From assembly GCA_032622095.1 (NCBI GenBank), contig CP136065.1, forward strand, positions 94,685,343 through 94,749,342: a stretch of DNA of 64,000 nt, given 5' to 3'. Numbering within the stretch: position 1 is the stretch's first letter; every line of letters begins with the position of its first letter. The translations under genes and the position numbers were made by a program. This stretch comes from Siphonodentalium dalli (taxonomy: Eukaryota > Mollusca > Scaphopoda > Gadilida > Siphonodentaliidae). Positions 35,142 to 45,009 of the stretch are shown here, piece after piece. The notes under the pieces are model-generated. The model saw only the letters and a program-made list of their open reading frames with translations. It did not search any database and had not been told where the DNA came from.

Positions 35142-35474
35142 CCTCTTCACTGCTAAATGATGTTATGACATCGTGTGCTGGGCTGTTAACGTTATTGCCA
35201 TTTTCCAGCGTGACAATATAACGGGAATATCACAAGAACCATAAAACTGACTCAGTTGAAAGGCTAATATCATTCACAATCATGGAACATCATACACTGT
35301 TTGAAACTTCAAGATACAGTTATCGCGATGCACTGATCTCCGAGTTCCAGTTATGTATAATGGCCTACTTCTAGTGTGCTGAAGTAGGTCAGTAGTACCT
35401 ACAGACCATATAGCAAATGGCATGCGCTTTTAGATCCGTAATAGTTACGGACATCATAGCAGCGAAGAGGTTAA
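35138..35474. mobile_element. Family F TTAA element
   Basis: It starts TTAACCTCTTCACTGCT and ends with the complement of TTAACCTCTTCGCTGCT; inverted ends of about 17 bp plus 'atgatgt'. Inside are two short hairpins ('ggcctacttc..gaagtaggtc', 'atccgtaatagttacggac'). TTAA flanks suggest piggyBac-type insertion. Confidence 0.8.
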
Positions 35475-35577
35475 GTTTAAGAAGTTAGAACCATAAAGCT
35501 AGGTTTGGTGAGTTCCATGTAATGCATTAAGCAGGGCATAAAATTGATTGATGACATTGTAAATTGATGACATTATA

Positions 35578-35920
35578 CAGTAATGCCTAAATAATCGACT
35601 CCTTAACCACAGCAGAATTATGGGTAACTTTACTCAGAATTCTGCTGTGGTTAACCCTTTGAGTGCCAGGTCCGATTTTTGTATCAACCCATATACCCTG
35701 TGCCAATGCATTCTCTTATATATGCGAGTCGACCATAGGTCGCCTCGCATATACAAGAGAATGCATTGGCCTAACAATTTTATTTTTTTTTCAATTTTTT
35801 ACAATTTTAATATATTTTATTATATTCTTTAACAGACTTATTGTGTAGGTTTAGGGCCGATAATATCGGCCCCTGGCACTCAAAGGGTAAAAAAGGAGTC
35901 AATTGTTTAGGGCATTACTA
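35578..35920. repeat. Family A MITE split by a nested TTAA element
   Basis: Left terminus CAGTAATGCCTAAATAATCG and right terminus GGGCATTACTA belong to one short-form A copy. Its 'gtggTTAAggag' site holds the family E element 35651-35890. Confidence 0.82.
35651..35890. mobile_element. Family E TTAA element with core hairpin
   Basis: Termini TTAACCCTTTGAGTGCCAGG and the inverse 'cctggcactcaaagggtaa'. It contains 'gtccgatttttgtatcaacc' followed by the shared core hairpin (35696-35773). The E copy at 46565 lacks that core. Confidence 0.82.
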
Positions 35921-36970
35921 TATGTCAGAGCAATTCTGGTAGACCTCAGTTATCATGTGTGCAATTTTTGAATAAAGCCGTTTGTATAAATGTTGTAAAG
36001 AATGCATCGCAATATAGAGGATACCTACGGCTTATGACTGAATACATAAGTGAGAGAATGAGAGTTCTCATATTCAGTCACAAGACATATGTTTCATGTT
36101 TATTATATACATTTTTGTTATTTCAATTTACCAGGTGCTTGTTTTGCTAAATTAAATGTAGATGAAATTAGCTGATTGCCAAGCGACTACCTTCGATGAA
36201 AGAAGCTGTGCTACCGCATAACAAATTAGTCCCTTTTTCCCTCCCAATTAATATTCACCAAAAGTATCCTAATATGCAAGTTTAATATAAATAACAACAC
36301 AGAATGAAGTTTCATTATCAGTCCCACTTTAAATAACATTTCTTTGTTTGAAATTGTCCGGTGGCTTCAAGGCCTATTCTTTTAGTTAGAGGATGAGACC
36401 CTGATTCGTCGGTAGTAAGGCAATGAAGGTTAAATACAACAGCAAATAATGAAATAGTATTCGCTCGCTGGGATAAGAGATTGATATGCCGTTCATATTC
36501 TGGTTGTTTTTAGAGATATATCACTGTAAAGCATATAACAAAATATATATCAGATTGACCCTCTATAATTAAATTCACCTACTTTTACACATTGTTCGAA
36601 GAAACATCCACATTGCGACTACATTCTTATGACTCAAAATAATTGGAATCCAATAGTGTTTCATTCACTTCCGCATGTATACCAGATTCCAATCTCTATA
36701 TGGTATACATATATCATGTTTCTGTGGTGTCGGCCATGATGTCAATTAACAAATTTCCGCCATTAGAACAAAATTAAAACAGCAGATATCATAAAAATTA
36801 TGAGAATAGTGCTGTCAAGGCATAAACTTAATATCTCTGGCTGTATTTATGGAGTCATAAAGAGAGACATTTCAATAATGAAACTAAATGAGCTGTTTGC
36901 CAACTGTAATCATCAGCTTCCTATTCCAAGATGATTCCTAATAATTTGTCTGATGAGTGACTGACAAGTA
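35921..36970. other. Intron sequence without recognised feature
   Basis: AT-rich unique sequence; I see no exon or repeat. Confidence 0.5.
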
Positions 36971-37109
36971 TAGTAATGCATCACCATTCATCGGAGAGCT
37001 CTCGGGGAGAGCTTTCCTATGAATGGCAACAAGCCATATTTCCGACAATCCTGAAAATTTACCCATAATTCTGCTGTGGTTAAGGAGTCGAATACTTAGG
37101 GCATTACTG
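36971..37109. repeat. Family A MITE, left arm mostly deleted
   Basis: 'agtaatgcatcaccattcat' joins the outer terminus to the centre; the right arm is complete to GGGCATTACTG. Confidence 0.8.
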
Positions 37110-37132
37110 TATTCACATCAACATCATCATGC

Positions 37133-37559
37133 ACAGGCCTCAAAATATGGTGTTGGACATTTGCAGAATGAGGTCCCCCCCCCGAGGGTGAATTTAGTGA
37201 CATTACACCACACAGCGGGCTAACATCACTAAATTCACTATCTGGGGAGCTCATTCTGCTTTGGCCTCATGTTTATTATCAAATTAATAAGTTTTTTAGT
37301 TTCTTTAGAAAGTTTTATTTTCTTTCTATATACCAAAATTGGCAGACGACACAATGCATAATCAAAGTGTCCAATGGGTGTACATCGCTATCTTCACCAT
37401 CTGGGAACTTAAATATCTAGGTCTCCCATAGCAGATGAGGCCATGCAGAAAGAGGTCGCCAGAGGATGAATTTGGTGATGCTAGCCCAGTGTGCATGGTA
37501 AATTCACCCTCTCGGGACCTAATTCTGCAATTATCGAGCACCATATTTTGAGGCCCGGT
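37133..37559. repeat. Family B repeat, full copy
   Basis: Alternative ends 'gcctcaaaatatggtg' and 'caccatattttgaggcc' are inverted at both termini, with two hairpins and the 'caatgggtgtacatcgc' spacer. It lies about 68 bp past the PKG exon at 37628. Confidence 0.78.
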
Positions 37560-37627
37560 CATGCATGCCATATCACAACCCACACACCAAGACCCCACAG
37601 AAACCAGACGCTATAAACAGTACCCAC

Positions 37628-37705
37628 CTCTGTGCTCCGCGAGCTTCATCACCATAGTCTTTAGTTTTCAGCTCACTCAAATCACCGATTAGCTGAGTGA
37701 AAGAT
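37628..37705 (-). CDS. PKG exon: end of domain B and start of linker
   Basis: This 78-nt exon lies between a ttacttttcag acceptor and a gtgggt donor on the minus strand. With the codon shared with the preceding exon it reads ISFTQLIGDLSEL and then a charged linker ending GDEARGAQ. SFxxLIGxL is the terminal helix of the second cGMP site in PKG I and Drosophila foraging, so this exon joins the regulatory domain to the kinase linker. The phases (1 nt in, 2 nt out) match both neighbouring exons. The donor gtgggt is weaker than the others in the gene. It is flanked by a 19-kb intron upstream and a 21-kb intron downstream, both full of repeats, and a family B repeat ends about 68 bp past the exon. 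Confidence 0.85.
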
Positions 37706-37802
37706 CTGAAAAGTAATAATAGAATTTCTGATGAAACATTAGAATAGATATAGCGCATATATATCGTCGGTGGCGCAGCGACTTCGAAAATGTTGAAAAC
37801 CC

Positions 37803-37973
37803 TGAGTCTCACATATATAAAAGAATGCACTGGCTTACAAGGTAAAGGAAAATAGTGTTAGCCCAATGTATTCTCATGTGAGGCTCCCTACAAGAGACTC
37901 GAATACATCCGAGAATGCACTGGCACAGGGTTTTTCGCAAACTTTCAGGAAGCTCCAGCTATGAAAGGGTTAA
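37803..37973. mobile_element. Family C TTAA element, left part missing
   Basis: It starts in the first hairpin ('ctcacatatataaaagaatg') and ends 'gctatgaaagggTTAA' at 37973. Confidence 0.75.
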
Positions 37974-37989
37974 TAAGGAAATAAAGATC

Positions 37990-38345
37990 GCAGATCCCAC
38001 GTCCCCCCGAATCGAGGTGGCTTTTTGGGACATTGGCTATTTTTAAGAAAAAGCAAATTCTAGCAAAATTTGACTCAAGCTAGATGATGACGTGCATGTT
38101 CTCAAAGGTGAGCCACTCACAAAGTACCAAGAGATTCTTTTGAAGAATGCTCAATTATCATTGAGACAACACAAATGTTATTTCTAAATGGAATAAAATA
38201 GAACTTGGTTCGCATCTTCTTAAATGTGAACCACGTACCAAATATCAAGAAATTCTGTTGAATATTGCTCAAGTAATCATGCGGACAAGGACGCATGGAC
38301 GTGCTGATTATAATTAATAGTCCTCCGAAAATTTTTAGGGGACAA
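37990..38345. repeat. Tandem-unit repeat related to family K
   Basis: 'caaag.tgagccactcacaaa' / 'taaatgtgaaccacgtacca' units with 'aagagattcttttgaagaat' repeat twice and end in 'ggacaaggacgcatggacg'. Confidence 0.65.
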
Positions 38346-38419
38346 TAAGCAGGAATGGTGAAAAAACAAACATCAAACCAAAGACAGCATCTCTTGCCTT
38401 GCGAACTTTGGAGTAGTTG

Positions 38420-38991
38420 CATCTAGATCTGTCTACATTGTTTAATTACAAAACATGATCGGTTTCTGTCATATTTTAAATCTGTATTGTTTCATGTGGC
38501 AAGAAGACTCAATGAGTGCAATGATTCAGATAATGCCAAAATTGAAAATAGAACAAGTTGTAATTACAATTTTGTTTCCACTTGGATTATAGAGAGCTGT
38601 TGTTCCAGTCCCCAAATCGTGTGAAAGCAAATAGAAAAACTTAAGCTGTCAGCGTGACTATATTTCAGGCAGAACGGACAACAAAGAAATTGCTTTTTAC
38701 GGCGTTATTCTTCCAGATATTACTTAGGGGTTGTGCTGGGTTGCGACCATCTTATAGATAATTTAATTCCAGTTTCAATGGTAACTAAATTGTGATTTCG
38801 TACCACTATGTCACTTAGGACAGAATGGTTCTCAGGTCATGATATTGCACTATAATTTATCACAGTGAGTATACGAAATTAATCTTTGGAGCAGCAATTG
38901 ATTCTTAATAATCAAATAGGTTGCTGGTAGTAACCCTGTAATCAGTGGAAAATTGGCCCGTCAAAAGATTTCCCAAACGGCTACTGGACTA
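38420..38991. other. Intron sequence without recognised feature
   Basis: AT-rich, no recognised repeat or gene. Confidence 0.5.
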
Positions 38992-39088
38992 CAGTAATGC
39001 CCTGAATAATCGACTTCTTAACCACAGCAGAATTATGGGTAACTTTTCAGGATTTAGTCAGAAATAGTGGCTTGTTGCCATTCAGTGA
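38992..39088. repeat. Family A MITE, left half
   Basis: CAGTAATGCCCTGAATAATC to 'cttgttgccattcag', then family K sequence begins; the right half is absent. Confidence 0.82.
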
Positions 39089-39089
39089 A

Positions 39090-39480
39090 AACAAGAGCCT
39101 CACTAGGAAGTGGCAAAATACACCCATGGTAATTCCAACAAAGGGCCATAACTCTGGTGAAAATTGGCGGGTGGAACCCAAATTCGAACTTGACCTATTT
39201 GGTGCTTGTAAACTCAAATACCAAATTTGATTCCATTCAGTTCAGACTTACTAAAGTTATCATCCGGAAACAGAAATTTAGTGCAAATTCCAACAAAAAG
39301 GTCCATAACTCTGGTGAAAATTGGCAGGTGGAACCCAAATTCGAACTTGTAATCTGTGCTAGTAAACTCACATACCAAATTTCATTCCATTCAGTTCAGA
39401 CTTACTACAGTTATCATCCGGAAATGAAAAAGCAGACAGACCGACGGACAAATAACACAGTACATCCAAAACGGGCATTT
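39090..39480. repeat. Family K tandem units with GACAGACCGACGG tail
   Basis: Two units share 'gccataactctggtgaaaat', 'tggcgggtggaacccaaatt' and 'ccattcagttcagacttact'. The uninterrupted 'cagttcagacttactaaag' here is the empty-site counterpart of the foldback insertion at 18066. Confidence 0.8.
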
Positions 39481-39711
39481 CAACCAATCAATATTTGCCT
39501 AATAAAGAAAAAACCCAGGATAATTTATGAGTAATTGACTTAAAGAATTATCATTGTCTAACTTTTCCATCATGACTGCATGATCATCATAAACTAATGT
39601 TAGCTCCAGATTTGTAGAAGTATTTTCTATGATGAATCTTTTATAGCGGGCAATATATCAATAAATTTTAAAGAGACCGAGCACAGACTGCACAATTTCA
39701 ACTGTCAGGTA

Positions 39712-39836
39712 CAGTAATGCCCTAACTAATGGAGAGCTTTCTGATGAATGGCAACAAGCCATATTTCCGACTAAATCCTGAAAAGTTACCCATAATTCTG
39801 CTGTGGTTAAGGAGTCGATTAGTTAAGGCATTACTG
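39712..39836. repeat. Family A MITE, left arm deleted
   Basis: CAGTAATGCCCTAACTAATG joins directly to 'gagctttctgatgaatggc'; right arm complete. Confidence 0.83.
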
Positions 39837-39837
39837 A

Positions 39838-40350
39838 ATCTAAAGATAGCTTGAACTAGAAGCTGGGACGTAACAAAAATGACCATGATTTCAGGTATCA
39901 AACCCAAGGATTATCCATGCCTAGTGCTGGGCCGTATATATATGCATATGACAATAGCATGGAAACTCTAAACTCAGACCACGGTTTACCCTAATAATGG
40001 ATTATTTCCCCATATAATCAGTAACTAAATAAGGCAGCTTTACCAAAAATAAACCATATCAAATCTCACGGTAACATTAAAGTGATGTGAAACACTCCGG
40101 TAGGGTGATGCACTAGAAATGGAAAATAATCTTGCTCAAAGTTGTTCTTTTTAATCCAAATCCAAATTGCCAACACACCGTCATTCTGATATATTAATTA
40201 AATGCACTGACTCTGGATGGCGAAATCATTTGTGTTTGTTTGTCGCCGATTGTTGCGTCCCGAATCCAGATGTAAATATTTACAATTGAGCTTAGTTTTG
40301 ACATATTCGGCGATGTTAGTAGAATGCTACATTATCCAGGTTGACATAAT
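39838..40350. other. Intron sequence without recognised feature
   Basis: AT-rich, no recognised gene or repeat. Confidence 0.5.
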
Positions 40351-40365
40351 ATGTCTTTAAAGATA

Positions 40366-41238
40366 TTTTTTTCTATTTTTTAAAAAAAAAATAATTTTTA
40401 TTGAGATCAAAAATATATACTCATTCAGACTTGTCATACAAAAAATACAGACATTTGACAAAAATTGCAGAAATTAAAGAGGATTACAATTAGATATTCA
40501 ATTTCAATTATTCTCCACATTTCAATGATATCAAAAATAGAAATGAGAACTTCATATAAGTTTAATTTAGGGAAGCATCTAAACAGGTATAGAGTCTCTA
40601 CTACGGCTAACCACCTTTATAACAGTGTGACTTGTTGCGAATAGAGAATTTAAAAGTTTCCATCTTTCAAAGAAAGTTTTTTCCTTCCTAGTGGAGAAGC
40701 GTTTCAATGGTACCTCATCTATGTTTTTATAATGCTGTATTGTTTCTATTAAGCCCTTCACTGAAGGTTCACTATTCCTGAATTTACAGGAATATATATA
40801 CCTTTTATATAGTAAAATACAAAGACTAATTATATTATCTATTTCAGTCTCAATGATATTGCAACCCAAGGTTACCCATTCTGGTGAAATGTCAAAGTTT
40901 ATATTACATTTTTCCGCTATTTTTTCATGTAATGACAATAGTACTGATTTAGAAACTGGGCATTCATAAAAAAAGTGAAGCAGTGTTTCCTTTTGTTCTT
41001 GACAGAAGCAGCACAACTCAGTTTCTGATAATTTGCATTTAAAAAGCTTTGAATTTGTGTAAAAGATATCATGATTCATTTTGAATTGGAAAGATAAAAG
41101 CCCAGTGTCATTTGTTATTCTGGCCGTGTTATTGTATATTGATTTCCACTGCTCAACTGAAAATATTTTCCCAAGGCGGTCTTGCCATTTTTTCTGAGAT
41201 GTTTGGGGTGACAGGATAATTTCATTCAAGAGAATGGG
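40366..41238 (-). mobile_element. 5'-truncated LINE insertion
   Basis: The insert is bounded by a perfect 15-bp duplication ATGTCTTTAAAGATA (40351-40365 and 41239-41253). On the minus strand it ends with an AATAAA signal (complement at 40397-40402) and an A-rich tail next to the duplication. The reading frame is open right across the 5' boundary, as expected of 5' truncation during target-primed reverse transcription. Confidence 0.92.
40579..41229 (-). CDS. LINE reverse transcriptase C-terminal fragment
   Basis: This 216-residue frame is the C-terminal tail of a non-LTR retrotransposon polyprotein. Its KKWQDRLG, then WKSIYNNTARITND, LLSFQFKMNHDIFYTNSKLF and CCFCQEQKETLLHFFYEC form the post-RT region. 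The last motif (CxxC-x7-H-x4-C) matches the zinc-binding RT domain (zf-RVT) of L1/Tx1-type elements. The RT catalytic core and endonuclease are absent. The frame is intact to its stop at 40579, so the copy is young. The displayed start is not a real initiation codon; the frame enters from the truncation point. Clade assignment is tentative. Confidence 0.88.
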   Translation of the reverse strand: MNEIILSPQTSQKKWQDRLGKIFSVEQWKSIYNNTARITNDTGLLSFQFKMNHDIFYTNSKLFKCKLSETELCCFCQEQKETLLHFFYECPVSKSVLLSLHEKIAEKCNINFDISPEWVTLGCNIIETEIDNIISLCILLYKRYIYSCKFRNSEPSVKGLIETIQHYKNIDEVPLKRFSTRKEKTFFERWKLLNSLFATSHTVIKVVSRSRDSIPV

Positions 41239-41267
41239 ATGTCTTTAAAGATAGGTCTAATAGTAAT

Positions 41268-41441
41268 TTGGAAATTTTTCAGGATTTAGTCGGAAATATG
41301 GCTTGCTGCCCTTCATCGGAAAGCTCTCATCTGAGAGCTTTCCGATGAATGACAATTAACAAGCCATATTTCCGAATAAATCGTGAAAAATTTCCCATAA
41401 TTCTGCTGTGGTTAAAGGGTCATATACTTCGGGCATTACTG
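41268..41441. repeat. Family A MITE, left terminus missing
   Basis: It begins in the left arm ('ggaaatttttcaggatttag'), has both central arms, and ends GGGCATTACTG then TA. Confidence 0.83.
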
Positions 41442-41495
41442 TACAACGTGTCAAATTCCTCACAGAATAATGTGATTTGTGGGAATTATCATTCA

Positions 41496-41646
41496 CAAGC
41501 CTGGATATAGTGTGTCTGACATTTGCAGAATGAGGTCCCCAGAGGGTGAATTTACTGATACTAGCCCACTATGCGGGATAGTGTCACTAAATTCACCCTC
41601 TGGGGACGTCATTCTGCAAATGTCAGATGCATTATATCCAGGCTTG
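41496..41646. repeat. Family B single-hairpin form, near-perfect palindrome
   Basis: 'caagcctggatatagtgtgt' at the left pairs with 'atgcattatatccaggcttg' at the right, and the arms match through AGAATGAGGTCCCCAGAGGG to a loop around 'ctagcccactatgcggg'. It is 151 bp long and lacks the spacer of the ~430-bp copies. Confidence 0.85.
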
Positions 41647-41741
41647 ATCATTCGTAATCTGGCATTTATGTATTTATTATTTATATTAATATATTCATGC
41701 AAACTGTGACTTCAGTCTACCAAAAAGCATACCGATTAAAA

Positions 41742-42118
41742 TGCCTGTCAGAGGGTGAGTTTAGTGATGATGTCCTGCACAGCGGGCTAGTGTCACCAAA
41801 TTCACCCTCTGGGGACCTCATTCTCTTAGGCCTCATCTTCTGGGAAGTATCCACAGTCTCAAATTAACATTGTATTTAGTTACTTTTTCCCTTCTCTTCA
41901 GTTTTATATCCCCTAATTTGCAGAAGATAAAATGCATAATAGACACGACTAATGAGTGAACATCACAAACTTCAACTGGGGACCTTCAATACGATCCTAA
42001 TCTTCCATACCAGTTGTCAGGCCTAAGCAGAATGATGTCCCCAGAGGGTGAATTTGCCTAATTACCCTCTGTGGACCTCATTATGCAAATATAAGATCTA
42101 TTTGCAGACTTGTGTATT
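41742..42118. repeat. Family B repeat, left end truncated
   Basis: Both hairpins and the 'agttactttttcccttctct' spacer are present; it ends 'aaatataagatctatttgca' + 'gacttg'. Confidence 0.75.
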
Positions 42119-42248
42119 TGGACAGGCCCCTGGTGCTGCCAAGGATAATCCCTGGAACTGACATATGGCTTTAGACGAAAGTAGTGGAAAGCAGGACCAA
42201 TTGTTGCTCTGAAATTTCTCAAATATGTTGTTGCATGGACACTGTATA

Positions 42249-42340
42249 CAGTAATGCCCTAAATAATCGACTCCTTAACCACAGCAGAATTATGGGTAAT
42301 TCTGCTGTGGTTAAGGAGTCGATTATTTAGGGCATTACTG
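42249..42340. repeat. Family A minimal palindrome (92 bp)
   Basis: TA-flanked, near-perfect palindrome of just the outer 46 bp of each arm: CAGTAATGCCCTAAATAATC to 'attatgggtaattctgctg' to the inverse. The entire inner half of the element is missing symmetrically. Confidence 0.9.
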
Positions 42341-42428
42341 TATGCCGTTGCATGAACACCGTATATTTGAGCTTTCTGAATGATTCACATATTATAAGCA
42401 GATCGTAATATAGATTTTATATTGGAGA

Positions 42429-43294
42429 CAAGCGTGTAAATAGTGTGTCTGTCATGTGCATAATGAGGTCCCCAGAGGGTCAATTTAGTGACGCTATCCC
42501 ACAGAGGGCTAGCATGACCAAATTCACCCTCTTGGGACCTCATTCTGTTCCCAAATGGTGAATATTGTGATGTACACCCATTGGGAACCTCGATTGTGCA
42601 ATGTGTCATCTGCCAATTTGGAGATATAGACAAACTAAGCTAAACAAGAGGTTGCACCATGGGTGCTGGGATATCCTCATGGTGAAAATTTAAATATGGG
42701 CAGGTCGGAAACCAAATTGTGAAAATAAAATGTGACGAATGAACAAATTACTGGACAAATCTAACGAATGACGGATAACTCTTGAAGGGGAAACATCAAT
42801 GAACCCTCTTTTGAAAGCACTCCTGTTTGCCAAACCTGTACCAAATTTCATCAAGATCTGATAACCCATGGTTGAGATTTATGAGCGGACGGAAAAAAAA
42901 TTCAACATTTTCAGATAAACAAAGAGGGATAACTCTTGAATGGAAAATGTGAACAACATCTTTTGAAAGCCATCCTGATGCCAAATCTGCATACCAAATT
43001 TCATCGATATCCAATAATCCATGGTTGAGATATCTGAACAGACGGACGGACACATGTAATCCAGTATATGCCCCATATCTTTTGGGATGGGGGTATAAAA
43101 TAGAATCTATGTGAAGAGGTTGCTATAGCAATTTGATAATAAAGAAACTTTCCAGAGAAGAGGAGGCCTAAGCAGAATGAGGTCCCCATTGGGTGAATTT
43201 AGTGATGCTAGCCAGCTATGCGAGATAGCGTCAATAAATTCACCCTCTGGGGACATCATTCTGCAAATGACATGCTCCTATATTCTCAGGCCTG
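42429..43294. repeat. Family B repeat with nested family J
   Basis: Left hairpin and 'tacacccattgggaacctcg' spacer at 42429-42645, interrupted within 'gctaaa..aatagaatctatg', then the remainder with the right hairpin at 43096-43294. Confidence 0.78.
42646..43096. repeat. Family J element nested in family B
   Basis: It starts 'caagaggttgcaccatgggt' and has two units with 'aaacaaagagggataactct', 'accaaatttcatcaagatct' and 'ataa.ccatggttgagat', then a GACGGACGGAC tail and 'ttgggatgggggtataaaa'. The uninterrupted family B sequence at 22835 gives the empty site. Confidence 0.78.
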
Positions 43295-43409
43295 CATGGT
43301 TTCAGCCTTAGGCGGACACCAGGCGGCCAGAGTATATATGTACTTCAATGAACAGTACTACTGTACTGTGGTGTACCTGTGAGTACTTTTAAAATATATG
43401 TGTAGCATT

Positions 43410-43660
43410 ATCGTAAGTGTATTATGATCGAGTCTACAAAGCAATTCATAATGAAAAAGAAAAAAGAGAAGGGTTCATGTTTTTGAGAAGTTTCACTGAA
43501 AGAGTAATTGTTCGCTGTCTGGCAGGAGAATATCACATCAATATAGTCAGTGTTTGTGAAGTTTCAGAGCAGTAGACTCAACTATTATTGATTGTGTCTC
43601 GCACATGGGACAGTAGAATGATAGATGTCACCTCTGGCTATTTAACTAAGACAAGATGAC
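43410..43660. repeat. Segmental duplication, copy 1
   Basis: 'gaagtttcactgaaagagt', 'gtgaagtttca.agcagta' and 'ttattgattgtgtct' match 44750-45000 at roughly three-quarters identity. Non-coding as far as I can see. Confidence 0.72.
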
Positions 43661-43838
43661 ACAAGTGGTCTGAAGCTATCATTTACATTTTGCGGACAAC
43701 ATTGGTAGATAAAGAACCCTTTCATCGCATGGTTATATACATATAACTAAGACAAGATGACATAAGTGGTCTGAAGCTGTCATTTACTTTTTGCGGACAA
43801 CATTGGTAGATATAGAACCCTTTCATCGCATGGTTAGC
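43648..43838. repeat. Tandem duplication, ~95-bp unit
   Basis: 'aactaagacaagatgacaca' + 'agtggtctgaagct' and 'tgcggacaacattggtagat' + 'aaccctttcatcgcatggtt' occur twice in a row with few differences. Confidence 0.85.
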
Positions 43839-43973
43839 TATTTGAAAACAACTATTCTGGCATCTTCAAAAACACCTGGGGTTGTTGTCCAAAAGCAAAT
43901 TCACGAAGCTGCATGTGCATTTTTGGAAGAGTGACTTCAAAGAAAAGTACTTATGTACCCATGAGTACAGTAA

Positions 43974-44165
43974 TTAACCCTTTCTTGACTGATTGGATTC
44001 TCCCAAAAGTTAGAAAATTATATATTGGAATGGTCTATTATTCATCTGGGGGATGTTCATGAGCAGACAGCAGATATTAAAGGTGCAGAAGTATTCCTAT
44101 TTATTGTTGGGAAATGTTTAAATAACAAGTTAAAAAAATAGCCATATTAAGCGGCAGTATTCTGG
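43974..44165. repeat. Family H fragment
   Basis: TTAACCCTTTCTTGACTGAT then 'ggattctcccaaaagttaga' and 'gtggggatgttcatgagca'-like sequence; the right end is missing. Confidence 0.6.
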
Positions 44166-44180
44166 ATGAACCCTATCATA

Positions 44181-44727
44181 TTAACCCTTTCTATAATAAA
44201 TGGGATTCTCCCACCCAGTTATAACAGTGTATATTGGAATGGACTATTATTAATTTGGAGGGGTGTTCAGGATATATAAGCAGATGACAGACAGAAAAGT
44301 AATTAATACAAGAGCAGAAGCAAACTGCAAAACAGAGTTCAGTCCCCTCGCTATAATGTGTCTGAAAGATGCGGGCATGGGTATTTTCTTAATTAAATCT
44401 GACATTTTTTATTGAAGTGTTTTGTCAATTCATTCTGATTTGATCTAGAAAATTTTCTCAGAATAATGCAGAATGAATTGTAACCTCAAAAGTCTCAAAT
44501 AAATAAATGTGACGTTTATTCACATTATGTGTAGGTGTGGGCAGCGGTAAGTCCTACATGGGGGACTGAACTCTGCATGGAGCTTGGAGCAGAAGGATTC
44601 ATATTCAGTGGTGGGAAATGTTCAGACAATAATTTCAACAAACAACCATAGGTTGTTTGATGAACTTATTATCTGAAAATTTCCAAAGGGAACTACTCGT
44701 CAATGAGTATTTAGTAAAGAAAGGGTT
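44181..44727. mobile_element. Family H TTAA element with nested MITE
   Basis: It starts TTAACCCTTTCTATAATAAA and ends 'gagtatttagtaaagaaagg' + 'gtta', inverted ends TTAACCCTTTCT. The interior carries the nested element 44335-44573. Confidence 0.72.
44335..44573. repeat. Small inverted-repeat element nested in family H
   Basis: GAGTTCAGTCCCC at the left and GGGGGACTGAACTC at the right are inverted. 239 bp, AT-rich interior; the flanking target is not clear. Confidence 0.7.
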
Positions 44728-44749
44728 ACAAATATATGCGTATAGAAAT

Positions 44750-45000
44750 TGATCCTAACTGTATTATGATGGAGTCTATAAAGCAATTTCATAATGAAAA
44801 ATAAAAAATAAAAGTGTTAATTTTTTTAGAAGTTTCACTGAAAGAGTTAATTGTTCTGTCTCGCTGGAGAATTTCCTATCAATTTATAGTCCGTGAAGTT
44901 TCAAAGCAGTACATAGTTTGGACTGTTATTGATTGTGTCTGGTGCATGGGACACTGTAAAGTGATAGATGTCATCCCTGGCTAACTAGGACTTTATAACA
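44750..45000. repeat. Segmental duplication, copy 2
   Basis: Direct copy of 43410-43660; the family H material lies between the two copies. Confidence 0.72.
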
Positions 45001-45009
45001 CAAAGTCAC

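Noticed and set aside
41479-41709. Overlapping frames with DICRMRSPEGEF..SLNSPSGDLILQM on both strands
   Set aside because: They are translations of the family B hairpin and recur at every copy; a palindrome gives the same peptide on both strands.
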